From the NCBI RefSeq assembly GCF_037914945.1, contig NZ_CP149788.1:62001-126000 (forward strand): DNA of 64,000 nucleotides, read 5' to 3'. The number at the start of each line of letters is the position of its first letter. Position 1 is the first letter of the stretch. Positions 16,171 to 24,923 of this stretch are shown here, in pieces. The notes beneath the pieces are model-generated. The model was not told the origin of the DNA and did no database searches. It was given only the letters and a program-made list of their open reading frames with translations. Both the position numbers and the translations under genes were made by a program. The stretch is from Haloterrigena sp. KLK7. GTDB taxonomy: Archaea; Halobacteriota; Halobacteria; Halobacteriales; Natrialbaceae.

Positions 16171-17388
16171 TCAGTCGTCGGCGAGCGCCAGTTCGCGCTG
16201 TTCGTCGACACCGAAGGGATCCGGGTACTGACTCCAATCGTCGTCCATCTCCCCGTCGGTCAGGAGGCAGTCCTCGAGCCGATCGATGAGGCCCGCCTCG
16301 TCGAACTCGCGGCCGATGAACACGAGTTCGGTCCCGCGGTCGCCCCACTCCTCGTCCCAGTCGTCCTCGATACCGGGTCGTGCGGCGAAGTACTGCTCCC
16401 GTTCGGCTTCCGGGAGCGTCGCGATCCACGTCCCGCTCGGGCCGGCCCGGACTGACTGTCCGGCCTTGTCCATCCCCATCGCGACGTCCTCTCGCCCGGC
16501 CGACCAGAAGAACCCCTTCGCACGGATGACGCCGTCCGGGAGGTCGGCGAGCAGGTGGGAGATCCGTTCCGGGTGAAACGGTCTGTCGGCCTCGAAGACG
16601 AACGATTCGACGCCGTGTTCGACAGCGGCGGCGTCGTGATGGTGTCCGCCCTGGAGTTCGCGTTTCCAGCCGGCCGACTGACTCGCGCGCTGGAAGTCGA
16701 ATCGACCCGTGTTCAGGATCTCGTCCGGATCGACGTTTCCGTGCTCCGTTCGGATGATATCCGCACGCGGCTGGAGCGCGCGGAGCACGGCCTCCATTTC
16801 GTCGAGGGCCTCGTCGGGAACGAGATCGCACTTGTTCAACAGGAGGACGTCACAGAACTCGATCTGGTCCATCAGGGCCGCCTCCGGAACCCGGTTCCCC
16901 TGCGGCTCGACGGCGGCGTCGGTGAGCGCCTGCCCCGAATCGAACCCCTGCCAGAAGCCGTAGGCGTCGACGACGCTGACCATCGTATCGAGTTCGTAGA
17001 CGCCGGTCGGATCGAACGACGCGTCTTCGAACCCTCGAGCGAACGTCTGCGCGACCGGGATCGGTTCGCTGATCCCGGACGATTCGACGAGCAGGTAATC
17101 GAAGTCTCGGGTCTCCGCCAGTCGACCGACCTCCTCGAGCATGTCGCCGCGGAGACGACAGCAGATACAACCGTTCGAGAGTTCGATGATGTCCTCCTCG
17201 TTCTGTGAGAGGTCCGACTCGCGCTCGACGAGTTCGGCGTCGACGTTGACTTCGCCCATATCGTTGACGACGACGGCGGTATTCAGCTCCCTGTTGGCGT
17301 TCAAAACGCGGTTGAGCGTCGTCGTTTTCCCCGCGCCGAGGCTCCCGCTCAGAACCGTCACCGGAATCGGTTTCGTGTTCGATGGCAC
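16171..17388 (-). CDS. CobW/ZNG1-type G3E GTPase, putative metal chaperone
   Basis: 405 residues. Walker A is GSLGAGKTTTLNRVL (about residues 14-28). The metal site ELSNGCICCRLRGDM has the CxCC motif diagnostic of the COG0523/CobW group. Then come the ESSGISEP switch, the GTP-specificity LLNKCDLV and the C-terminal CobW_C domain (GVIRAKGFFWSAGREDVAMGMDKAG). A His cluster (GGHHHDAAAVEHG) follows the G domain. COG0523 proteins insert zinc or cobalt into client enzymes under metal shortage. The position beside the zinc transporter operon supports zinc. It has its own promoter region and shares the GTTTAATAAT sequence with znuA. Confidence 0.9.
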   Translation of the reverse strand: MPSNTKPIPVTVLSGSLGAGKTTTLNRVLNANRELNTAVVVNDMGEVNVDAELVERESDLSQNEEDIIELSNGCICCRLRGDMLEEVGRLAETRDFDYLLVESSGISEPIPVAQTFARGFEDASFDPTGVYELDTMVSVVDAYGFWQGFDSGQALTDAAVEPQGNRVPEAALMDQIEFCDVLLLNKCDLVPDEALDEMEAVLRALQPRADIIRTEHGNVDPDEILNTGRFDFQRASQSAGWKRELQGGHHHDAAAVEHGVESFVFEADRPFHPERISHLLADLPDGVIRAKGFFWSAGREDVAMGMDKAGQSVRAGPSGTWIATLPEAEREQYFAARPGIEDDWDEEWGDRGTELVFIGREFDEAGLIDRLEDCLLTDGEMDDDWSQYPDPFGVDEQRELALADD

Positions 17389-18192
17389 ACATGGATTATT
17401 AAACTGCTACACTAAAATAGTAACTATTAGCCCTACGTGAGGTATTACTAGCTCAAATTAATAACTAAGACGCTTCTCTTAGTTCCCCGTCTCGTAGTCT
17501 CCCGCCTTCCGAATCGTGTTCAGTCACTCGAGACCGTCGCGGATCGAACGCGGCTACAGTGGTCGCAGCAATGGTACCAGCGACGTCGCTGGAGTCCCCC
17601 TCGAGAAGTTCGAATCGACGGGCAACTCCATGCGCTGTTATCCAGTACGACTATCTCTATGTCTGATAGCTGTGGTAACAGGCGGAATACCTGATATACG
17701 CAATGCGGTATGGAAACTCGTGCTACTGCCGTCGAGTGTCGATCGAATCACGTTGCGATCAACGACGCCGTACTCTCACTCGACGCGGTCTGTGGCTATC
17801 TACTACTGCTGGCCTGAAACGGTATATTCCACCCTATACAGTCGTATTCAACGTGGCTGCGCACTCGACGGTTCTCGGCTATTCAGTCGCGAAGGGTGAA
17901 GTCTGTTTACACGTGGATGGAGGTTCTCGGAGAGAGAACCGAGACGGTATCGCATAGTCACTCTATACTACTGGAAACATACTTGTCAGCGTAGGACTCA
18001 TCCTCACTCCGATACACTAACTGCAGATGTGTGTGATAAAATTTGAACTTCGTTATCACACTCCATGCGATACGGAGAGTACGGTCTGGTTCGGGAATGC
18101 AATGGAAGCTGAAACCGAAACGGTAGCTGTCAATTCCCATCGACTGGGACCGGATCGGTACCTTTGAATCGACTGGGTACCCCTATCCGACT
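17389..18192. other. Long AT-richer intergenic region before hemH
   Basis: About 800 bases. The left end carries the CobW-gene promoter (GTTTAATAAT on the minus strand at 17395-17404) and a perfect inverted repeat at 17463-17484. Open frames on both strands (17516-17899 rightward; 17958-18140 leftward) have mixed codon use, lower GC and no recognisable motif. It may be decayed foreign DNA. The hemH promoter should lie at the right end. Confidence 0.4.
17463..17484. repeat. Perfect inverted repeat, 8-bp arms, upstream of the CobW gene
   Basis: AACTAAGA, six bases CGCTTC, then TCTTAGTT. It is about 75 bases upstream of the CobW-gene start and has no run of T after it, so an operator is more likely than a terminator. 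Confidence 0.45.
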
Positions 18193-19257
18193 ATGGCAAC
18201 TGGGATCGCTGTCCTCAATTTCGGCGAACCATCGGAACCGGCACGGGATGCCGTCGTGGACTATCTCGAGCGGATCTTCCTCGCGAACATGGAGATCGAA
18301 GGAGACACCACGCCGGACGCCGCCCGCGAACGGGCCCACGAACTGGCAGAGCGTCGCGTCCCCGCGTTGATCGAAGAGTACGAAGCGATCGGCGGCTCGC
18401 CGTTAAACGCTCACGCCGAGAAGCAGGCCCGACTGCTCGAGTCCGAACTCGCGAACCGCGGCTACGACGTGACGACGTACAACGGGTTCCAGTTCACCGA
18501 GCCCTTCGTGGAGGACGCGGCAGCGGCCGCGTTCGACGACGGCGTGTCGCAGCTCATCGGACTCCCGCTCTATCCCCTCTGTGGCCCGTCGACGACGGTT
18601 CAGGCCCTCGAGGACCTCTCTGCGGCCGTCGACGACCAGGGCTGGGACCCGGACTACCACGAGATCACGGGCTGGCACACGCACTCGGCGTACCTGCGAG
18701 TGCGCGCCGACGCGATCCGCGACGCGCTCGAGCGCTACGGCCTCGAACTGGGCAGCGACACCCGACTCGTGTTCTCGGCCCACGGCACACCGAAGTACTA
18801 TCTCGAGGAGGGAAGCCGGTACGCGCAGTACGTCGAGGAATACACGGAAATCATCGGTCGAATGCTCGGCTCACCCGGCTACGAACTCGGCTACCAGAAC
18901 CACGAGAACCGCGACGTCGAGTGGACGGAGCCCGACGTCGAGTCCGTCGTCGAGGACCTCGACGCCGAACGCATCGTCGTCGACCCCGTCAGCTTCATGC
19001 ACGAACAGAGCGAGACGCTCTCCGAACTCGATATCGAACTCCGCGAGGAGGCCGAAGCGCAGGGAACGGAGTTCTTCCGGGTGCCGGTTCCCTACGACGA
19101 CTCCCGCTTCATCGAACTCCTGGCCGACCTCGTCGAGCCCTTCGTCGCCGACTTCGATCCGGAGTACTACGGGTTCCAGTCGTGTACGTGCCGGGACAGT
19201 CCGACCGCGATGTGCCTCAACGCCCGACGGAACGAGTCGGCAGCGCGGGACGAGTGA
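18193..19257 (+). CDS. hemH: Ferrochelatase (coproporphyrin-type, HemH/CpfC)
   Basis: 354 residues. It starts at the conserved first strand TGIAVLNFGEPSEPARD and contains GGSPLNAHAEKQ, then the metal-insertion His in LVFSAHGTPKYYLEEGS. The second half has VDPVSFMHEQSETLSELD, which supplies the catalytic Glu. The C-terminus QSCTCRDSPTAMCLNARR has three Cys, suggesting the [2Fe-2S] ligation known in several ferrochelatases. It inserts ferrous iron into a porphyrin in the last steps of heme synthesis. The hemG/Y gene follows 8 bases later and hemE lies 3 kb away, so this is a partial bacterial-type heme set, not the siroheme route common in archaea. Confidence 0.92.
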   Translation: MATGIAVLNFGEPSEPARDAVVDYLERIFLANMEIEGDTTPDAARERAHELAERRVPALIEEYEAIGGSPLNAHAEKQARLLESELANRGYDVTTYNGFQFTEPFVEDAAAAAFDDGVSQLIGLPLYPLCGPSTTVQALEDLSAAVDDQGWDPDYHEITGWHTHSAYLRVRADAIRDALERYGLELGSDTRLVFSAHGTPKYYLEEGSRYAQYVEEYTEIIGRMLGSPGYELGYQNHENRDVEWTEPDVESVVEDLDAERIVVDPVSFMHEQSETLSELDIELREEAEAQGTEFFRVPVPYDDSRFIELLADLVEPFVADFDPEYYGFQSCTCRDSPTAMCLNARRNESAARDE

Positions 19258-19265
19258 CTCGCAGG

Positions 19266-20546
19266 ATGCGTATCGGAATCGTCGGAGCGGGAATTACGGG
19301 GCTCACGCTCACGCATTCGCTCGCCGAACGAGGCGTCGACAGCGTCACCTACGAAGCCGCCGCCGACCCAGGCGGTGTCATCGACTCCCGAGTCGTCGAT
19401 GGCCGCGTCGTCGAGGTCGGACCCCAGCGCCTGCGACTCACCGAGCCGATCGCGGAATTGGTCGACGCGGTCGAGCTGCGGGGCGACCTCGTCGCGGCCG
19501 CCGACTCGCTCCCGCTGTACGTCTACAGCGGCGGGCGACTTCGGCGCGTCCCGCGGTCGCTGCGCGGGTTTCTCGAAACGGATCTCCTCTCCTGGCCCGC
19601 GAAGCTTCGCGTTCTCGCGGAGCCGTTGACCGGGGATGCAAAGCCCGACGAGTCCGTCGCGGACGTGTTCACCCGAAAGTTCGGACGGGAGGCCTACGAC
19701 AACCTCGTCGGTCCGATTCTCGGCGGGACGTTCGGCTCCGACCCGGCCGAGATGCCCGCACGACACGCGCTCGAGCCGATTTTCGAACTCGAGCGACGCG
19801 AGGGGAACTTGCTCGTGCCCGCCGCCAAACGGCTCCTCGGCTCGAGCGAGTCGCCGCCCCCGGCCTCGTTCGAGGGCGGATTACAGCAGCTCCCGCTGGC
19901 GCTCGCGGACGCACACGACGACCGGATTCGGTTCGAAACGCCGGTCCGATCGATACGCGAAGCGGAGGACGAGGTCGCCGTCACGACGGCCGACGGCGAC
20001 GTCGAGCGATTCGACCAGGTGGTCCTGACGACGCCAGCGGGCCAGACGGCGGACCTGCTCCGAGAGCACGTCCCGCGGACGGCGGCGGCGCTCGACGAAC
20101 TCACCTACAACCCGCTCGCGCTCGTGCATCTCGTCTCGGACGCTGACGCGACCGGATTCGGGTATCAGGTTCGACGCGGCGAACCGCTCCGAACCCTCGG
20201 CGTGTCCTGGAACGCGAGCCTGTTCGACCGCGACGGCGTCTACACGGCCTTCCTCGGCGGCATGAACGACGGCGAGATTCTCGATCGAGACGGCGCGGAA
20301 ATCGGACGGATCGCGACTCGAGAGTTCGAGCGCGTACTGGGCGCCGAGGCCGACGTCTTGCACGTCGAAACGCTCCCGGCGGCGTTTCCGGCGTACGATT
20401 CGTCGTGGAGCGCACTCGACCGGATGCAGCTCCCCGAGCGGATCCACCTCGCGACGAACTACACGGCCCGAATGGGGGTTCCCGCTCGCGTTCGCGAAGC
20501 GAACCGCCTCGCGGAGACGTTCGCAGACGGTGGCGGCAACAGCTGA
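19266..20546 (+). CDS. hemG: Protoporphyrinogen/coproporphyrinogen oxidase (HemY/HemG-type, FAD amine-oxidase fold)
   Basis: 426 residues from ATG 19266. The FAD-binding start MRIGIVGAGITGLTLTHSLAERG has a full GxGxxG, then YEAAADPGGVIDSRVVDGRVVEVGPQRL (the PPOX-type second FAD motif) and the end ERIHLATNYTARMGVPARVREANRLAETF. It oxidises the porphyrinogen ring so that the adjacent ferrochelatase can insert iron. With a HemH of this type, coproporphyrinogen III is as likely a substrate as protoporphyrinogen IX (inference). The open frame runs further upstream, but that part is a shadow of hemH. Confidence 0.88.
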   Translation: MRIGIVGAGITGLTLTHSLAERGVDSVTYEAAADPGGVIDSRVVDGRVVEVGPQRLRLTEPIAELVDAVELRGDLVAAADSLPLYVYSGGRLRRVPRSLRGFLETDLLSWPAKLRVLAEPLTGDAKPDESVADVFTRKFGREAYDNLVGPILGGTFGSDPAEMPARHALEPIFELERREGNLLVPAAKRLLGSSESPPPASFEGGLQQLPLALADAHDDRIRFETPVRSIREAEDEVAVTTADGDVERFDQVVLTTPAGQTADLLREHVPRTAAALDELTYNPLALVHLVSDADATGFGYQVRRGEPLRTLGVSWNASLFDRDGVYTAFLGGMNDGEILDRDGAEIGRIATREFERVLGAEADVLHVETLPAAFPAYDSSWSALDRMQLPERIHLATNYTARMGVPARVREANRLAETFADGGGNS

Positions 20547-20776
20547 GTGCGACTCGGTTTCGCTACCCGCTGTCTTCGTCCGGGAACGGAACCGATCTAT
20601 CCTCGCGGTTTTCGCGGTCTCGACGAACACCGTTCCAGTACGAGTACCGGTTCGCTGCCGTCGATCGTCGATGCGCCGTCGAACTCGTCGCGACGACCTT
20701 TGCGCGAGCACGGCGACGTTTCACTGTGGCCCGCCGAGTCCGGCGCTACTATGTCGCTGGCAGCGGACGCGTGCGT

Positions 20777-21448
20777 ATGGACGTTGGCCTCACCGTCGGC
20801 GAGTCGATCGAGCGAACGGAGCGAACGATCGAGGGGTTCGACCTCGCGGAGCTGTCGATCGGCGAAGGGAGCGATCCGAACGAGATCGACGCGGACCGAC
20901 TCGAGTCGATTCTCGCCGACGCGGACGCGGATCTCTGCGTTCACTTGCCGTTCGAGCAGGTCGTAGCGACGCCGGTGCCCGAACTCAACGACGCGATCGT
21001 CGATTATCTGGCGCGGCTGCTCGAGTGGGCCGGCGCAGCGGACGCGAGGAAGGCCGTGCTTCACGGAACGGCTCGGAATCCGCACGATACGGACCTCCGA
21101 CCGCTCTTCGCCGACCAGCTCGACGCGATCGGAACGGCCGCCGCCGACGCCGGCGTGGAGCTCGTCGTCGAGAACGTCGGCCATCAGAAGCGCGGGCTGC
21201 CGCTTTCGGTGCTGGGCGATCTCGCGGACGAAACGGGGACCGCCGTCTGTTTCGACATCGGACACGCGTACATGGAAGACGGCGACGAGGGCGTCGATCG
21301 ATTTCTCTCGGAGTACGGCGACCTCGTCTCGCACCTCCACGTCCACGACGCTCGGAGCCGCGGTGACACTCACCTCCCGCTCGGCGCCGGCGAAATCGAC
21401 TACGGCGTCGTCCGGAAGTACCCCGTGATTCGGAGATATCGAGATTGA
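20777..21448 (+). CDS. Sugar phosphate isomerase/epimerase-like TIM barrel (AP endonuclease 2 family)
   Basis: 223 residues from ATG 20777. Family features are ADADLCVHLPFEQ (strand 2), LHGTARNP, VELVVENVGHQKRGLP (the Glu metal ligand), AVCFDIGHAYM (Asp and His ligands) and SHLHVHDARSRGDTHLPLGAGEIDYGVV. The last helix and strand that normally carry the final Glu are missing: after the DYGVV segment the chain ends with RKYPVIRRYRD, so the C-terminus looks truncated or replaced. It lies between heme genes; a decayed second copy of the same family is at 24656-24850. Substrate unknown. Confidence 0.8.
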   Translation: MDVGLTVGESIERTERTIEGFDLAELSIGEGSDPNEIDADRLESILADADADLCVHLPFEQVVATPVPELNDAIVDYLARLLEWAGAADARKAVLHGTARNPHDTDLRPLFADQLDAIGTAAADAGVELVVENVGHQKRGLPLSVLGDLADETGTAVCFDIGHAYMEDGDEGVDRFLSEYGDLVSHLHVHDARSRGDTHLPLGAGEIDYGVVRKYPVIRRYRD

Positions 21449-21834
21449 ATCCCGAGACATATCCGCTTTCTATCCATTTCTCTGCGGTAGATGCGAGCGA
21501 TCCATCACCCGTCATATATCGGGATATTATCAGTATTCATTACAACCATACGTATGTAATGATTATACGGGCGGAAGAATTCCGCTCCTCTCGAGGGAGC
21601 CCGAAGTGAAATGTACCGTATGATTCAGACTCGAGTATCCATATCAGTTCAACGATCTCCCGCGCAGTCGCTCCGGTCGCCTCGAGATCGGGTCGATCGG
21701 AGCCGCGATGCTCCACCGCAATGACCCAGTCCAATTCTCAGGGCCGCGGTAGTCCTCGTTCCGGAGATCGACGACGGTGTCAGTTCCCGTTCCCGCGGAC
21801 TCGACCTGACGGACGCTTTTCGACCCGGAATACG
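21449..21834. other. Intergenic region with a doubtful small frame
   Basis: About 385 bases. A leftward frame at 21540-21734 (64 codons, begins MDWVIAVEHRGSDRPD) has reasonable codon use in its first half but no recognised relatives. It could be a remnant and is not called as a gene. Confidence 0.3.
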
Positions 21835-22215
21835 TTACTCTCCTTCGCGGGGATGACTCGTTTCGAAAACGTCGAGAACGTCTGAGACGAGTTCACAGTG
21901 GTAGTATCGGATCGTCTCACCGTGTGCGTCGTACTCGATCACTCCCTGGTCCTCGAGCGGTGGCAAATGCTGGTGATGGAGTTCGATCGCCAGCGTTTCG
22001 GCGCTGACGCTATCGTCCGAGGCCGATAACTCGTCGACCAGTCGGTCGAACCGGACCCAGTCGTCGTCCACCGTCTCGAGTAGCGAGACGATCGCTCGTC
22101 GTCGGGTGTTCGCGAGGAGTCCAATGATCGCGTCTCTCTCACAGGTACATTGCTCGATACCGTTCTCGTCGGTGATTGAACACGAGGTCATGTGGTCCGT
22201 CGAGTCAACTATCAT
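21835..22215 (-). CDS. DUF7344-type winged-helix protein
   Basis: 126 residues. The core RDAIIGLLANTRRRAIVSLLETVDDDWVRFDRLVDEL, then LAIELHHQHLPPLEDQGVIEYDAHGETIRYY, is the pattern of a haloarchaeal winged-helix family (DUF7344) in which LHHxHLPxLxxxGVIxYD forms the recognition helix and wing. It is probably a transcription regulator; target unknown. A Cys pair (EQCTCERD) precedes the domain. It stands alone, leftward, upstream of the UspA genes. Confidence 0.8.
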   Translation of the reverse strand: MIVDSTDHMTSCSITDENGIEQCTCERDAIIGLLANTRRRAIVSLLETVDDDWVRFDRLVDELSASDDSVSAETLAIELHHQHLPPLEDQGVIEYDAHGETIRYYHCELVSDVLDVFETSHPREGE

Positions 22216-22450
22216 CGTACGGCCTCAAGTATCTAGACCGTATTCCTACTGTCTGACACGAATTGATTTATCTGAGTGTCTCGTGAACTGATATCGGAAC
22301 GCGACGCAGAGCCGTCGAACGACGTGCACTGCCCGGATCGCAATCGATCGCTGACACCGCTACCGTCGCACGCGATCCGGCGAGACGGTGGGCAGGCTAT
22401 CCGTCGCAACGTCGGACTCGAGAAGGGGGTTCGGTATCGGCGACGTCCGA

Positions 22451-22601
22451 TCAGCCGTGGCTGCTGATAACGATCTGATCGACGTCGTTCTCCTCGGCGA
22501 ACTCGACGATGTGCCGGATCGGTTCGCCGACGACGGTTGCGGTCGTAATCGTCGGCGATCACCCGTGCGGTCTCGAACAGCGTCTCGGCCCCAGCGTCCA
22601 T
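22451..22601 (-). pseudogene. Universal stress protein (UspA) remnant, frameshifted
   Basis: On the minus strand, MDAGAETLFETARVIADDYD continues in another frame as ATVVGEPIRHIVEFAEENDV, then DQIVISSHG and a stop. That is the middle of a UspA domain. The N-terminal strand and the C-terminal nucleotide-binding Gly motif are missing, and one frameshift splits the remainder. It lies head to head with the intact UspA at 22667. Confidence 0.7.
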
Positions 22602-22666
22602 CGTCTCGCAGACGGCCCGTTCGAACCCGCGACCTATACGGACGGCGATCCGACGTACGGTCGCAC

Positions 22667-23116
22667 ATGTACTCCGACATCTTGCTCGCGACCGACGGAA
22701 GCGAGTGTGCGCGCGAAGCCACGGTTCACGCGATCGACCTCGCGAAGACGTACGACGCGACGCTTCACGTACTCTACGTGATCGAAACCCGGATCGGATA
22801 CGATACCGGCGTCGTCGATCCGACGACGATCGAGGAGGATCTCCGCGCCGAAGGCGAAGCCGTGCTCGAGGACGTCGCTGCCGAGAGTCGGGCGACGGAC
22901 GTCCCGTTCGTCAGTCGCCTCCGGACGGGCGTCCCCGAACCAGAGATCGCGGACTACGTCGACGCGGAGGGTATCGATCTCGTCGTTCTCGGTGAACGCG
23001 GCAAGTCGACGTTCAAAACGATTCTGCTAGGCAGCACGAGCGAGGCACTCGTCCGTGACCTCTCGATCCCCGTCGTTCTGGTGTCGGCCGACGAGACCGA
23101 GACGAAAGATGCGTAG
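22667..23116 (+). CDS. Universal stress protein, UspA family
   Basis: 149 residues from ATG 22667. The start MYSDILLATDGSECAREATVHAIDLAKTY is the usual first strand and helix. The ATP-binding motif G-x2-G-x9-G-[ST] is seen in GERGKSTFKTILLGSTSEALV, followed by DLSIPVVLVSADE. It is a cytoplasmic nucleotide-binding stress or regulatory protein. The longer open frame to 22388 overlaps the decayed UspA on the other strand and is not used. Confidence 0.88.
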   Translation: MYSDILLATDGSECAREATVHAIDLAKTYDATLHVLYVIETRIGYDTGVVDPTTIEEDLRAEGEAVLEDVAAESRATDVPFVSRLRTGVPEPEIADYVDAEGIDLVVLGERGKSTFKTILLGSTSEALVRDLSIPVVLVSADETETKDA

Positions 23117-23609
23117 TCGGACGCGGATGGATCATCGTCCACCGCCGCAGACAATACTGTCGCAATAGCCCTATTGTAGAGAGTACGCTCCTCGAGGAGC
23201 TGAATCATCTTCAGCACGAACGAGTTAACCGACGGATACAGCCGTGTACGGTCGAGGTAATTCGACATTGGGACGCCGTACGGTGTAGCTACTAGCGGCG
23301 AGTGTCAGTAGAAGTCCCGTTGCGCTCTGGCGTCCCGGTAATCGCTAGTTGTGGTCGCGGTCGTCCCCAGTCGCAAACCGCTTTCAGACTCCGTCCGATA
23401 CCGATCTCTGTCTTCGAAGACTAGTCCTTTTGCGATCGGACGGACCGCCGACGGATTCGGACACGTGGTTGGATCGTGGTCGGTGTTACGAGAAACTCCC
23501 GACGATAGCTGCAGTGAAGTGCACTCGACCGAGCAGTTCTCGGAGTGCGTCTCGCATGGAACGACACGGATCGAATGGGTTTCCCGCTCGCGCTCTCGGA
23601 GCGACCGGT
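23117..23609. other. Intergenic region between UspA and hemE
   Basis: About 490 bases with no gene I can support. A leftward frame ending at 22954 (begins MSNYLDRTRLYPSVNSF at 23268) overlaps the UspA gene; its first 35 residues look protein-like but I recognise no family. It could be a transposase or other remnant. Confidence 0.35.
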
Positions 23610-24623
23610 CTAGTCCCACTCCCAGTTTTTCGCGGTCTCGACGAACGCGGTGACCGACTCGATGGGCGTCTCCTTGTTCACTCCGTGGCCGAGGTTGCAG
23701 ATGTACCCCTGCGGCCCGGCGGACTCGATCAGCTTCGCGGTCCGATTTCGGACCGTCTCGGAGTCGGCGAACAGGATCGTCGGATCGAGATTGCCCTGAA
23801 CGGGAATCGTCCCGAGTTCCTCTCGCGCACGCCCCATGTCGACGGTCCAGTCCAGCGAGACGGCGTCGGAACCGGCCGTTCGGAGCTGATCGAGTCGACC
23901 GCCCATCCCGCGGACGAACAGGATCGTCGGCGCGTCGACCGCGGAGAGAATCCGCTGGTGGAGCGGGAGCACGTACTCCTCGTAGTCCTGCGGCGGGAGG
24001 ACGCTCGCGTAGGTGTCGAACAACTGGACGACGTCCGCCCCGTGGTCGACCTGCAGTCGAAGATACTCCGTCACGACGTCCGCGAACCGCTCGAGGAGGC
24101 GCTCGAACGCGGCCGGCTGTTCGGCGCGGAACCGACGGATCGCCCCGTTCCGGTGGTCGACGCCGCCGGCGACGGCGTACGACGCGAGCGTAAACGGACC
24201 GCCGGCGAATCCGATAACGGCGTCCGTATCGGCGACCGACTCGGACAACCGGTCGAGCAGGTCGGACACGAACTCCAGTTCCGTCTCGACGTCGCGGTGG
24301 GTGGACGGCACGTCGTCGGGGCCGTCGACCGGGTTCTCGACGACCGGACCGACGCCGGACTCGACGCGGTAGTGGAACCCGAGCGGCTCGAGACACGTGA
24401 GAATATCGGAGAACATCACGACGCCGTCGACGTCGTACCGCTCGTACGGCTGCAGCGTGATCGTCTCGGCGATCTCCGGCGTTTCGATCGCCTCGCGGAA
24501 CGAGTGCGTGTTTCGGATCTCCCGGTACTCCGGGAGATGCCGTCCGGCCTGGCGCATCATCCAAACCGGCGGCCGTTCGGTGCGTTCGCCCCGCGCCGCT
24601 CGAACGAGGAGTGGTGTGGTCAT
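23610..24623 (-). CDS. hemE: Uroporphyrinogen decarboxylase
   Basis: 337 residues. The family start RPPVWMMRQAGRHLPEYREI holds the substrate-binding Arg residues. GVVMFSDILTCLEPLG carries the catalytic Asp, and FAGGPFTLASYAVAGG, QLFDTYASVLPPQDYEEYVLP, SLDWTVDMG and YICNLGHGVNKETPIE are all conserved. It converts uroporphyrinogen III to coproporphyrinogen III in the cytoplasm, the step before the HemG/HemH pair at 18.2-20.5 kb. The gene reads toward them and is single. Its presence argues for a classical or coproporphyrin-dependent heme branch in this organism. Confidence 0.93.
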   Translation of the reverse strand: MTTPLLVRAARGERTERPPVWMMRQAGRHLPEYREIRNTHSFREAIETPEIAETITLQPYERYDVDGVVMFSDILTCLEPLGFHYRVESGVGPVVENPVDGPDDVPSTHRDVETELEFVSDLLDRLSESVADTDAVIGFAGGPFTLASYAVAGGVDHRNGAIRRFRAEQPAAFERLLERFADVVTEYLRLQVDHGADVVQLFDTYASVLPPQDYEEYVLPLHQRILSAVDAPTILFVRGMGGRLDQLRTAGSDAVSLDWTVDMGRAREELGTIPVQGNLDPTILFADSETVRNRTAKLIESAGPQGYICNLGHGVNKETPIESVTAFVETAKNWEWD

Positions 24624-24655
24624 ACTCGGACGTCGCCCACCGAGTAAAGAGTAGT

Positions 24656-24850
24656 TTCGGTTGTCATCCGCCGGATCGATTGGGGAGGGACGCGACCCCG
24701 CCGAGATCGATACGGATCGCCTCGAGACCGTCCTCGACGACGCGGACGCCCGACCTCCGTGTCCACCTCCCGTTCGAGCAGGTCGCAGTCACGGCGGTGC
24801 CCGTGATCAGCGACGCGTACCGTCGGCTCCCAGCGCCTCCCCGTTCCGGA
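24656..24850 (+). pseudogene. Decayed second copy of the sugar isomerase-like TIM barrel
   Basis: Plus-strand sequence reads SIGEGRDPAEIDTDRLETVLDDADA, then shifts frame to DLRVHLPFEQVAVTAVPVISDAY. The intact gene at 20777 has SIGEGSDPNEIDADRLESILADADADLCVHLPFEQVVATPVPELNDA. Start codon, first strand and the last two thirds are gone and at least one frameshift is present. It lies between hemE and a UspA gene. Confidence 0.75.
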
Positions 24851-24908
24851 CGGAGACGCACTCGTTCCGCTCCTGTTTCCGCGGGGAATAGGTTTAAGTC
24901 CTGTTCAC

Positions 24909-24923
24909 TGTATCAATGATACA
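24909..24923. promoter_or_regulatory. Palindrome TGTATCA-A-TGATACA at the UspA start
   Basis: A perfect 7-bp inverted repeat around one base, ending on the A of the UspA ATG at 24923. A TATA-like GGTTTAAG lies about 20 bases upstream, so the palindrome overlaps the expected transcription start. It is a likely repressor site. Confidence 0.5.

Noticed and set aside
15852-16289. Rightward 145-codon frame between znuA and the CobW gene
   Set aside because: No family features, poor composition for a haloarchaeal protein and antisense overlap with the CobW gene.
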